From NCBI GenBank assembly GCA_003170655.1, contig PMYY01000137.1, positions 40,938 through 51,274 on the forward strand: 10,337 nucleotides of DNA. Reading direction: 5' to 3'. The notes beneath the pieces are model-generated. The model searched no databases and had not been told where the DNA came from. It saw nothing but the letters and a program-made list of their open reading frames with translations. Each line of letters opens with the position of its first letter. Position 1 is the first letter of the stretch. A program made the translations under genes and the position numbers. This DNA comes from Nitrospiraceae bacterium (GTDB lineage: Bacteria > Nitrospirota > Thermodesulfovibrionia > Thermodesulfovibrionales > Dissulfurispiraceae). Positions 1-5,113 of this stretch are shown in pieces.

Positions 1-383
1 TGAATCATACTTAAAAGAACTGTCCCGTAGCGGGTGTATTGCGTAATTTTGCGCCGTCCCGTTTCTCCTTCTTTAGAAAGCCTCTCTAAATGAGGTATAG
101 CAATAGTTAATAACTGCAGAATAATCGAAGCGCTAATATAGGGCATAATGCCCAAAGCAAAGATCGTCATCTGCGAGAGGGCGCCGCCTGAGAACATATC
201 AAAGAAACCCATCATCGCCCCACCCTTGGCGGTAAGGAATTTGCTTAATTCGGCGCCGTTGATGCCGGGGGTCGGGATGTGGGCACCGATCCTGTAAACG
301 GCCAATAGGGCTAATGTAAATAGCACCCTGTTCTTGAGTTCCGGTATCTTGAATATATTGCGGATGCTGTTGATGACACTCAA
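1..383 (-). CDS. secY: Protein translocase subunit SecY, N-terminal part (cut by window edge)
   Basis: SecY is the channel-forming subunit of the SecYEG translocon in the inner membrane. Only the first 127 codons lie in the window; the rest continues past base 1. The frame opens with a TTG codon (bases 383-381), giving (M)SVINSIRNIFKIPELKNR, the usual SecY amphipathic start. The first membrane segment is about residues 18-34, followed by the conserved IPTPGI (36-41), the plug-region stretch FFDMFSGGAL (60-69) and the second-helix signature ALGIMPYISASIILQLL (76-92). The next loop has EGETGRRKITQYTRYG (105-120), as in the family. No ATG or GTG exists in frame upstream, so TTG is the start. The gene begins 2 nt after the rplO stop, with AGAGG about 10 nt upstream. 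Codons look more A/T-ending than in the ribosomal genes, which is common for membrane proteins. The identification is secure; expression coupled to rplO is inferred. Confidence 0.95.
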   Translation of the reverse strand, partial: MSVINSIRNIFKIPELKNRVLFTLALLAVYRIGAHIPTPGINGAELSKFLTAKGGAMMGFFDMFSGGALSQMTIFALGIMPYISASIILQLLTIAIPHLERLSKEGETGRRKITQYTRYGTVLLSMI

Positions 384-385
384 GG

Positions 386-829
386 TTAAATGACCTCTGC
401 CTTGCCGCCTGCGGCATTGATCTTCTCAACAGCCGAGGCACTGAATGCATGTGCCCTAATGGTTACCGCCTTGCCGAGTGTGCCTCCCCCAAGTACCTTT
501 ATTCCGTCCTTGGGGGTTTTCACTATGCGTCTTTCTAAAAGTACTTCCGGGGTAATAACATCAACATCGCCCAGCATCTCTAAATCGCTCAGGTTTAGAA
601 TTGCATATTCCCGCTTGAAAGGATAATTCTTGAATCCCCTTTTGGGTAATCTCCTCTGCAGTGGCGTTTGGCCGCCCTCGAAAGACGGACCTTTGGGGCC
701 GCCTGATCTCGCCTTCTGGCCCTTATGTCCCTTGGTAGCTGTCTTGCCATGCCCAGACCCCATGCCGCGCCCTACCCGTTTGACCTTCTTCGTGCTCCCC
801 GCTGCTGGAGTAAGATCCTGTATTTTCAT
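386..829 (-). CDS. rplO: 50S ribosomal protein L15
   Basis: L15 is a late-assembling 50S protein that contacts 23S rRNA domain II and the 5S rRNA region. The 147-residue protein is of normal length. It has the basic, Gly-rich extended N-terminal half typical of the family (GRGMGSGHGKTATKGHKGQ, residues 20-38; GGPKGPSFEGGQTPLQRR, 43-60). The C-terminal globular domain contains GGGTLGKAVTIRAHAFS. Translation starts at ATG with GGAGGA 11 nt upstream. It lies directly after rpsE, separated by a 97-nt spacer, whereas rpmD normally lies between these two genes. secY follows after 2 nt, the standard rplO-secY pair of the spc cluster. Identification is by sequence and position. Confidence 0.98.
   Translation of the reverse strand: MKIQDLTPAAGSTKKVKRVGRGMGSGHGKTATKGHKGQKARSGGPKGPSFEGGQTPLQRRLPKRGFKNYPFKREYAILNLSDLEMLGDVDVITPEVLLERRIVKTPKDGIKVLGGGTLGKAVTIRAHAFSASAVEKINAAGGKAEVI
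394..398 (-). promoter_or_regulatory. Ribosome binding site of secY (inside the rplO 3' end)
   Basis: AGAGG on the minus strand lies 10 nt before the TTG start codon of secY and within the last codons of rplO. It supports the unusual TTG start, because no other start codon is available in that frame. The match to the anti-Shine-Dalgarno sequence is moderate. Confidence 0.5.
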
Positions 830-857
830 AACTGCCGTATTCCTCCTGTAGAATCTT

Positions 858-911
858 AGATCTGTGAATCGCAGCCTTAACAGATGCTAAACGACCCTAA
901 ATCACAAATCT
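858..911 (-). repeat. Inverted repeat, possible mRNA hairpin upstream of rplO
   Basis: On the minus strand AGATTTGTGA (911-902) can pair with TCACAGATCT (867-858). This gives ten consecutive base pairs including one G-U, around a 34-nt loop. There is no T tract after the distal arm, so it does not look like an intrinsic terminator. It ends 11 nt before the GGAGGA of rplO and could tune rplO translation or mark an RNA processing site, but this is inference. The proximal arm overlaps the heptamer repeat, so chance pairing is possible. Confidence 0.4.
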
Positions 912-924
912 GAAATCAAAAATC
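897..924 (-). repeat. Four tandem GATTTNN heptamers
   Basis: Reading the minus strand, the units are GATTTTT, GATTTCA, GATTTGT and GATTTAG, four direct copies with a 7-nt period and a fixed GATTT core. They begin 2 nt after the rpsE stop codon. The pattern resembles the short tandemly repeated heptamers known from intergenic DNA of cyanobacteria and some other bacteria. Whether this genome carries the same unit elsewhere cannot be seen here. Confidence 0.7.
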
Positions 925-926
925 TA

Positions 927-1445
927 TTAGCCTGCTTCTTCTACCGCGGGGTCTTCCTCGGCCTTGCCCCTTAATTTCAGCACAGCATCGGGGTCCTTCA
1001 GGTTTGAAAGCCCGTCAAGAGTGGCCTTAACCGTGTTGAACGGATTGTGTCCTCCAAGCGCCTTGGCTACGACATCCTGTATTCCTGCGACTTCAAATAC
1101 CGCCCTGACCGCGCCGCCTGCTATAAGACCTGTGCCCTTCGGTGCAGGGTTCATTACAACGGAGTTCGAACCGTATTTGCCGATTATCCGGTGAGTAAGC
1201 GTCCCTTCTTTCAACGGGAACCGAATCAGCCTTTTTTTTGCCTGTTCAACGGCCTTTCTGATGGCCTCGGGTACCTCTGCGGCTTTTCCTTTGCCTATGC
1301 CGACGATGCCGCTTTCGTTGCCGACGACGACTAGTGCGCTAAAGGAAAAACGCCTGCCTCCCTTGACGACTTTTGCAACCCTGTTTATGAAAACAACCTT
1401 GTCTTTAAGTGTGAGTCCCTCGGCGTCGATTCTCTCCGTCTTCAT
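927..1445 (-). CDS. rpsE: 30S ribosomal protein S5
   Basis: S5 sits at the back of the 30S subunit near the neck and mRNA entry, and affects decoding accuracy. The 172-residue protein has the N-terminal double-stranded-RNA-binding S5 domain, with KVVKGGRRFSFSALVVVG at residues 25-42. This includes the loop where spectinomycin resistance maps in E. coli. It is followed by GIGKGKAAEVPEAIRKAVEQAKK and the C-terminal S5 fold (APKGTGLIAGGAVRAVFEVA). An acidic tail (EEDPAVEEAG) makes it slightly long. The ATG shares its A with the last base of the rplR TAA stop (TAATG), implying translational coupling. The coding strand has an A8 run (AKK-R codons, about 1232-1239). Downstream, the normal partner rpmD is missing. 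Confidence 0.98.
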   Translation of the reverse strand: MKTERIDAEGLTLKDKVVFINRVAKVVKGGRRFSFSALVVVGNESGIVGIGKGKAAEVPEAIRKAVEQAKKRLIRFPLKEGTLTHRIIGKYGSNSVVMNPAPKGTGLIAGGAVRAVFEVAGIQDVVAKALGGHNPFNTVKATLDGLSNLKDPDAVLKLRGKAEEDPAVEEAG

Positions 1446-1804
1446 TAAAATTCTAGTCCTCCCTCTCTCGACCCTTCGGCAAGGGCCTTGATGGAACCGT
1501 GGTAACGATACCCGCCCCGGTCGAATACGACCTTCTTCACGCCAGTTGCCGAGGCCTTTTGGGCTATCAGTTGCCCAACCTTCTTGGCAGCCTCAACATT
1601 ACCTTTGTGACCTTCCGTTCCCTTTATCTCCTTGTCGAGCGTCGAAGCGGCAACCAGAGTTACCCCCTTCGTATCGTCGATAATCTGGGCATAGACATTG
1701 TTTAGACTTCTATAGACACAGAGCCTCGGTCTCTCCGGTGTCCCGGCAACCTGTTTTCTTATCCTCGTGTGTCTTCTTTGCTTGCCAACCTTCTTCGCAA
1801 TCAC
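1445..1804 (-). CDS. rplR: 50S ribosomal protein L18
   Basis: L18 binds 5S rRNA together with L5 in the central protuberance of the 50S subunit. The 119-residue protein has the basic N-terminus (KKVGKQRRHTRIRKQVAGT), then RPRLCVYRSLNNVYAQIIDD (residues 26-44) and the diagnostic C-terminus VVFDRGGYRYHGSIKALAEG (92-111). The start codon is GTG, 7 nt after a strong AGGAGGG. A second upstream GTG overlaps that binding site and is too close to be used. It lies 16 nt after rplF and overlaps the rpsE start by 1 nt. All residues expected for the family appear to be present. Confidence 0.98.
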   Translation of the reverse strand: MIAKKVGKQRRHTRIRKQVAGTPERPRLCVYRSLNNVYAQIIDDTKGVTLVAASTLDKEIKGTEGHKGNVEAAKKVGQLIAQKASATGVKKVVFDRGGYRYHGSIKALAEGSREGGLEF

Positions 1805-1811
1805 CCGCGCA

Positions 1812-1818
1812 CCCTCCT
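1812..1818 (-). promoter_or_regulatory. Ribosome binding site of rplR
   Basis: AGGAGGG on the minus strand lies 7 nt before the GTG start of rplR, in the 16-nt gap after rplF. It decides the GTG start at 1804. Confidence 0.75.
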
Positions 1819-1820
1819 CA

Positions 1821-2363
1821 TTACTTCTTGCCGGTCTTGCCGGCCTTCAGCTTGATCCGCTCGCCGACAAACCGAACACCCTTACCTTTGTACACATCGG
1901 GCGCCCTCAGCTTCCTGATATTCGCTGCGACCTGACCCAGCAGCTGCTTCTCCACACCGCTCAATGTAATCGAAGTCATCTTATCGTCAGTCGTTGCCGT
2001 AATGCCTACCGGAAGTTCAAACTCGATAGGATGAGAGTAGCCGAGGGTAAAAGTTATCTTGCCGCCCTTTGCCTGCGCCCGGTAGCCCACACCCTTTATC
2101 TCAAGCTGCTTCTTGAAGCCCTGCGACACGCCGTCAACCATGTTTGAGATAAGGCTCCGTACGAGACCGTGAAGCGCCCTGTCCTTCTGAAGGTCCGTGC
2201 TCCTCTCGACAATTACCTTACCATTGTCGATCGCGGCCTTGATGCTTTCGGGGCATGAATAGCTCAACTCGCCCAGGGGCCCCTTGACTTTGACAAGGCT
2301 CTCCTTGATATCTACGTTTACGGCCTGAGGTATATCTATCGGTTTTCTGCCAATCCTTGACAT
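1821..2363 (-). CDS. rplF: 50S ribosomal protein L6
   Basis: L6 binds 23S rRNA domain VI near the sarcin-ricin loop and the factor-binding site, close to where EF-Tu and EF-G work. The 180-residue protein has the usual start MSRIGRKPIDIP and two similar alpha/beta domains (about 1-82 and 83-180). The C-terminal domain contains EIKGVGYRAQAKG, LGYSHPIEFELP and the family signature RAPDVYKGKGVRF. It ends in a basic Lys-rich tail. The ATG has AAGGAG six nucleotides upstream, partly formed by the TAA stop of rpsH, which lies 10 nt away. No anomaly is visible. Confidence 0.98.
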   Translation of the reverse strand: MSRIGRKPIDIPQAVNVDIKESLVKVKGPLGELSYSCPESIKAAIDNGKVIVERSTDLQKDRALHGLVRSLISNMVDGVSQGFKKQLEIKGVGYRAQAKGGKITFTLGYSHPIEFELPVGITATTDDKMTSITLSGVEKQLLGQVAANIRKLRAPDVYKGKGVRFVGERIKLKAGKTGKK

Positions 2364-2373
2364 CTCCGTCTCC

Positions 2374-2769
2374 TTACCAAATATAACATAGAACTTCGCC
2401 GCCCACGCCTTCGCGGCGGCATACTTTGTCGGTCAGAATGCCCTTGGGGGTGGTCATCACGGCGATCCCCATCCCGCCTACAACACTGGGCACTTCGTCC
2501 TTGCCGACATAGACTCTTCTGCCGGGCTTGCTGATCCTTTTCAGGCCCTCGACGATAGGTCGGTTATCCTGGGTATATTTAAGCGTGACCCTCAGGATAC
2601 CCTGCTTCTTGTCTTTTATGATCTTATAGGATTTGATAAACCCTTCTTCCTTCATGATCTTGGCTATCTCCACCTTCAATCTGGATGCAGGTATATCTAC
2701 CTTTTCCGCCTTGATAAGTACGGAGTTCCTTATGCGTGTCAACATGTCTGCTATGGGATCCGTCATCAT
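2374..2769 (-). CDS. rpsH: 30S ribosomal protein S8
   Basis: S8 binds the central domain of 16S rRNA (helix 21) and is an early assembly protein. In E. coli it also represses the spc operon by binding its mRNA at rplE. The 131-residue protein starts MMTDPIADMLTRIRN; either of two adjacent ATGs (2769 or 2766) could be used, and AGAGGTG upstream fits both. The C-terminal region reads GMGIAVMTTPKGILTD (99-114) and ends GGEVLCYIW. The usual ST.KG loop is TTPKG here, and a Cys (residue 117) sits where Ala is frequent; both look conservative. It lies between rpsZ (13-nt gap) and rplF (10-nt gap). No S8-type regulatory site was established in the rplX-rplE junction, which has only a 2-nt gap. Confidence 0.98.
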   Translation of the reverse strand: MMTDPIADMLTRIRNSVLIKAEKVDIPASRLKVEIAKIMKEEGFIKSYKIIKDKKQGILRVTLKYTQDNRPIVEGLKRISKPGRRVYVGKDEVPSVVGGMGIAVMTTPKGILTDKVCRREGVGGEVLCYIW

Positions 2770-2782
2770 TATTCAAACACCT

Positions 2783-2968
2783 CTACCAGCTTGATTTTGT
2801 TACGCCCGGAATCTGCCCTCTCAGTGAGAGGTGCCGAAAACATATCCTGCAGACACCGAATTTCCTGATATACGCACGGGGACGTCCGCACACATTGCAT
2901 CTATTGTGGGCTCTTACGGCAAATTTCGGCGTCCTCTTTGATTTTTCGATCATGCATGTCTTTGCCAT
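2783..2968 (-). CDS. rpsZ: 30S ribosomal protein S14, zinc-binding short (type Z) form
   Basis: S14 is a small protein of the 30S head that contacts S3, S10 and S19. The product is 61 residues, the short C+ form, not the roughly 100-residue Cys-free form of E. coli. Four cysteines (24, 27, 40, 43) form CNVC-x12-CRIC, the expected zinc ribbon. The ends MAKTCMIEKSKR and GQIPGVTKSSW match the family. The start has a near-perfect AAGGAGG (2973-2979) four nucleotides before the ATG, overlapping the TAA stop of rplE. It sits between rplE and rpsH as in most bacteria. A Cys-free, zinc-independent paralogue may exist elsewhere in the genome; nothing in the window tells. Confidence 0.98.
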   Translation of the reverse strand: MAKTCMIEKSKRTPKFAVRAHNRCNVCGRPRAYIRKFGVCRICFRHLSLRGQIPGVTKSSW

Positions 2969-2977
2969 AAATCCTCC

Positions 2978-3520
2978 TTATCGCCTGAAGGGCATGCCGA
3001 ATTCCTTCAGCAGCGCCCTGCTCTCTTCATCAGTTTTCGCCGAGGTGCATATATTGATATCAAGTCCGTGCACCGTATCGACCTTGTCATAATCGATCTC
3101 CGGGAATATGTACTGTTCCTTCAGGCCAAAGGAGTAGTTACCCCTGCCGTCAAAAGACTTCGTAGAAAGACCCCTGAAATCGCGGATCCTAGGCAGTGCC
3201 ACGCTGATAAGCCTGTCGAGAAATTCATACATCCTTTCCCCACGCAGGGTAACCTTGCATCCGAGGGGCACGTTCTCTTTCAGCTTGAAGCCAGCAATGG
3301 CCTTCTTCGACTTGGTGACGAGCGCCTTTTGTCCGGTTATAGCCGCTATTTCCTTTTCGGCCGCATCCAGGAGTTTGATGTTTTGAGTTGCTTCGCCCAA
3401 GGTTACATGAACAACGACCTTCTCGATCTTGGGCACCTGCATGACGTTCTTGTATCCAAATGTCTTCGTCATCGAAGACATGATGTCCTTGTAATATTTT
3501 TCTCTGAGCCGCGCTGCCAT
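2978..3520 (-). CDS. rplE: 50S ribosomal protein L5
   Basis: L5 binds 5S rRNA and forms part of the central protuberance, touching the P-site tRNA and the 30S head. I start it at the ATG at 3520 (MAARLREKYYKDI), giving 180 residues, the usual family length. The longer reading from 3544 begins upstream of the AAGGAGG ribosome binding site (3534-3540) and would translate through it, so it is rejected. Family landmarks are YKNVMQVPKIEKVVVHVTLG, ITGQKALVTKSKKAIAGFKL, GCKVTLRGERMYEFLDRL, RIRDFRGLSTKSFDGRGNYS and EQYIFPEIDYDKVD. The spacing from the binding site to the ATG is 13 nt, on the long side. Only 2 nt separate it from the rplX stop, so coupling is likely. Confidence 0.97.
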   Translation of the reverse strand: MAARLREKYYKDIMSSMTKTFGYKNVMQVPKIEKVVVHVTLGEATQNIKLLDAAEKEIAAITGQKALVTKSKKAIAGFKLKENVPLGCKVTLRGERMYEFLDRLISVALPRIRDFRGLSTKSFDGRGNYSFGLKEQYIFPEIDYDKVDTVHGLDINICTSAKTDEESRALLKEFGMPFRR

Positions 3521-3522
3521 AC

Positions 3523-3840
3523 TCAGTCTATGACCTCCTTGCATTTCTTACATGTCCTCTGTTTCTTGCCGTCGCTGAGGAGCGTCACCCCTATACGCGT
3601 GGGCTTACTGCACTTGGGACACACAAGCATGGTATTCGATATATGTAAAGGGCCTTCCTTCTCGATGATACCGCCCTGCGCATATTTCTTGTTAGGCTTC
3701 TGGTGCTTTTTGATCTTGTTGACTCCCTCGACAATGAGCCTCTGCTCTTCAGGAAGCACCACCAGCACGCGCCCCTTGGCGCCCTTGTTCTTTCCAGTTA
3801 TAACTACAGCCGTGTCTCCCTTTTTTATCCGTAAACCCAC
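3523..3840 (-). CDS. rplX: 50S ribosomal protein L24, Cys-containing form
   Basis: L24 is an assembly initiator for the 50S subunit, binding the 5' domain of 23S rRNA near the tunnel exit. The 105-residue protein has the KOW motif at its N-terminus (RIKKGDTAVVITGKNKGAKG, residues 4-23), followed by GVNKIKKHQKPN and the GGIIEKEGPLHISN segment. The C-terminal part carries CPKC (74-77) and CKKC (97-100), a potential zinc site found in many, but not all, bacterial L24 proteins. The start is GTG, with GGGAGG five nucleotides upstream. It lies 12 nt after rplN and 2 nt before rplE. Confidence 0.97.
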   Translation of the reverse strand: MGLRIKKGDTAVVITGKNKGAKGRVLVVLPEEQRLIVEGVNKIKKHQKPNKKYAQGGIIEKEGPLHISNTMLVCPKCSKPTRIGVTLLSDGKKQRTCKKCKEVID

Positions 3841-3845
3841 TTTAT

Positions 3846-3851
3846 CCTCCC
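3846..3851 (-). promoter_or_regulatory. Ribosome binding site of rplX
   Basis: GGGAGG on the minus strand lies five nucleotides before the GTG start codon of rplX, in the 12-nt gap after rplN. It supports the GTG start. Confidence 0.7.
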
Positions 3852-3852
3852 G

Positions 3853-4221
3853 CTAAATCACTTCCGGCGCAAGGGAGATGATTTTCATAAATTCTTTCCA
3901 TCTGAGTTCCCTTGCTACAGGACCGAAGATTCTTGTTCCTATAGGCTCCATCTGAGCATTGATGAGCACCACTGCATTCTGGTCAAATCTTATATATGAG
4001 CCGTCAGGCCTTCTCGTCTCTTTCTTTGTCCGGACGATGACGCCCTTCTGAACCGTGCCTTTTTTAACAGTCCCGTCCGGGATGGCCTCCTTGACAGCAA
4101 CGACAACGATATCACCAAGCCGTGCATACCTTCTCCTTGATCCCCCGAGGACCCGTATGCATTGCACTCTCTTGGCTCCGGAATTATCAGCAACTTCGAG
4201 CATGGTCTGAGTCTGTATCAT
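3853..4221 (-). CDS. rplN: 50S ribosomal protein L14
   Basis: L14 lies at the subunit interface and takes part in bridges to 16S rRNA; the silencing factor RsfS binds it in other bacteria. The 122-residue length is standard. Conserved parts are MIQTQTMLEVADNSGAKRVQ at the start, VLGGSRRRYARLGDIVVVAV, and GTRIFGPVARELR near the C-terminus (95-107). The ATG has GAGGG about 10 nt upstream, and the gene begins 6 nt after rpsQ. In E. coli rplN opens the spc operon with its own promoter; here there is no room for one in the gap, so S10 and spc genes probably share a transcript. Any promoter would have to lie inside coding sequence. Confidence 0.98.
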   Translation of the reverse strand: MIQTQTMLEVADNSGAKRVQCIRVLGGSRRRYARLGDIVVVAVKEAIPDGTVKKGTVQKGVIVRTKKETRRPDGSYIRFDQNAVVLINAQMEPIGTRIFGPVARELRWKEFMKIISLAPEVI

Positions 4222-4227
4222 GGCTGT

Positions 4228-4473
4228 CTATCCCTCGCTTTCCATGATTTTTATGACCGCCCACCTCTTGTCCTTGCTCAGGGGCCGACTCTCGACTATC
4301 TGCACCTTATCGCCGGTCTTGCATTTGTTATCTTCATCATGAGCCTTAAATTTTGTGATCTTTCTGACCGTCTTCTTATAAAGCGGATGCTGGAACGTCC
4401 TCGTCACCGCCACCACTACGGTCTTGTCCATCTTGTCGCTTACAACCTTACCAGAGTAAACCTTTTTAGGCAT
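4228..4473 (-). CDS. rpsQ: 30S ribosomal protein S17
   Basis: S17 is a primary 16S rRNA-binding protein of the 30S body with an OB fold. I start it at ATG 4473 (MPKKVYSGKVVSDKMDKT), giving 81 residues, near the family norm. A longer reading from 4530 adds 19 basic residues that are simply rpmC coding sequence in another frame and match no S17. The C-terminal signature GDKVQIVESRPLSKDKRW is at residues 54-71. The start lies inside rpmC, so the two genes overlap by 8 nt, with GAGGGG upstream in the rpmC tail as the binding site. rplN follows after 6 nt. Confidence 0.97.
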   Translation of the reverse strand: MPKKVYSGKVVSDKMDKTVVVAVTRTFQHPLYKKTVRKITKFKAHDEDNKCKTGDKVQIVESRPLSKDKRWAVIKIMESEG

Positions 4474-4696
4474 TTCCCGCACCCCTCTTCGCAGCCTCAC
4501 CTGCAGCCGCCTTCTCTTTTTCGGTGACAATAGTCAGGAGCTTGGCTATGTCCTTGCGGACCGCTTTGACCCTCATGTTGTTCTCAAGTTCACCCTTGGA
4601 GAGCTGGAACTTCAGATTGAAAAGCTCTTTTCTAAAATCCATTTCCTTAAGTTTCAATTCATCGATAGAAAGTGCTCTCAATTCAGAGGTCTTCAT
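4466..4696 (-). CDS. rpmC: 50S ribosomal protein L29
   Basis: L29 is a small helical hairpin protein at the polypeptide exit, next to L23, where trigger factor and SRP dock. The 76-residue protein starts MKTSELRALSIDELKLKEMD and has FNLKFQLSKGELEN (residues 26-39) and the signature region KAVRKDIAKLLTIVTEKE. The C-terminal tail KAAAGEAAKRGAGNA is rather long and Ala/Gly-rich for the family (usually about 60-70 residues). It overlaps rpsQ, whose binding site it encodes. The start overlaps the rplP stop as ATGA, a sign of coupled translation. Confidence 0.96.
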   Translation of the reverse strand: MKTSELRALSIDELKLKEMDFRKELFNLKFQLSKGELENNMRVKAVRKDIAKLLTIVTEKEKAAAGEAAKRGAGNA

Positions 4697-5112
4697 GACG
4701 CAACCCCCTCACGCTTCACAAATCTCATCTGAAGAGGAAGCTTCTTCGAAGCGAGAGTGAAAGCCTCCTTCGCAAGCTGCTCACTGATTCCCGAGACCTC
4801 GTAAACCACCCTTCCCGGTTTAACAACTGCGACCCAAAATTCCGGGTTGCCCTTTCCTTTTCCCATTCTTGTTTCCGCAGGCTTGCGGGTGATAGGCTTA
4901 TCAGGGAAGATGCGTATCCACAGCTTACAGCCCTTCTTAGCATGCCTCGTGATCGCTATCCTGGCAGCCTCTATTTGGCGGCTTGTAATCCAACCAGGTT
5001 CCATGGCCTTCAACCCAAACTCCCCGAAGGAAACATCGGAGCCCCTGTAGGCCTTGCCCCTCATATTCCCCTTCATCGTTTTTCTGTATTTAACTTTTTT
5101 TGGCGCTAACAT
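4693..5112 (-). CDS. rplP: 50S ribosomal protein L16
   Basis: L16 is a late-assembling 50S protein that helps position the A-site tRNA near the peptidyl-transferase centre. The 139-residue protein begins MLAPKKVKYRK, close to the common MLMPKR.K(Y/F)RK start. It contains FGLKAMEPGWITSRQIEAAR (residues 32-51) and TRMGKGKGNPEFWVAVVKPG. Arg82 in RMGKGKG corresponds to E. coli Arg81, which is hydroxylated there. The gene starts 1 nt after the rpsC stop, with AGGAGA five nucleotides upstream, and overlaps rpmC by 4 nt (ATGA). Confidence 0.98.
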   Translation of the reverse strand: MLAPKKVKYRKTMKGNMRGKAYRGSDVSFGEFGLKAMEPGWITSRQIEAARIAITRHAKKGCKLWIRIFPDKPITRKPAETRMGKGKGNPEFWVAVVKPGRVVYEVSGISEQLAKEAFTLASKKLPLQMRFVKREGVAS

Positions 5113-5113
5113 T

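Larger units (their letters stand above)
830..926 (-). other. Atypical rpsE-rplO spacer in the usual place of rpmD
   Basis: This 97-nt gap is the longest non-coding stretch in the window. In the canonical spc order, rpmD (L30, about 60 codons or 180 nt) lies here, so a complete L30 gene cannot fit. I translated the coding-strand frames by eye and saw stops and no L30-like residues, so there is no recognisable remnant either. The spacer holds four GATTTNN heptamers next to the rpsE stop, an imperfect inverted repeat, and the GGAGGA ribosome binding site of rplO (841-846). Whether it reflects a deletion, an ancestral absence of L30 or relocation of rpmD cannot be told from this window. Confidence 0.8.

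Noticed and set aside
858..911. Intrinsic terminator between rpsE and rplO
   Set aside because: The loop is long (34 nt), the stem is AT-rich, and there is no T tract after the distal arm on the transcribed strand. rplO and secY also need the same transcript.
830..926. Decayed rpmD pseudogene in the rpsE-rplO spacer
   Set aside because: The coding-strand frames show stops and no L30-like residues such as a SxIGR or VRGM motif, so a remnant cannot be supported; I report only the absence.
3521..3544. N-terminal extension of L5 (MQGGHRLS before MAARL)
   Set aside because: The extension would be translated through the ribosome binding site, and L5 proteins start at the MA... position with about 180 residues.
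3068..3856. A 262-codon plus-strand open frame antisense to rplE and rplX
   Set aside because: It lies wholly opposite two well-identified ribosomal genes, its product resembles no family I know, and its ends do not match a sensible gene layout. It is a shadow frame.
4474..4530. N-terminal extension of S17 with 19 basic residues
   Set aside because: These bases are the rpmC 3' end in another frame; S17 begins at MPKK and has a good binding site there.
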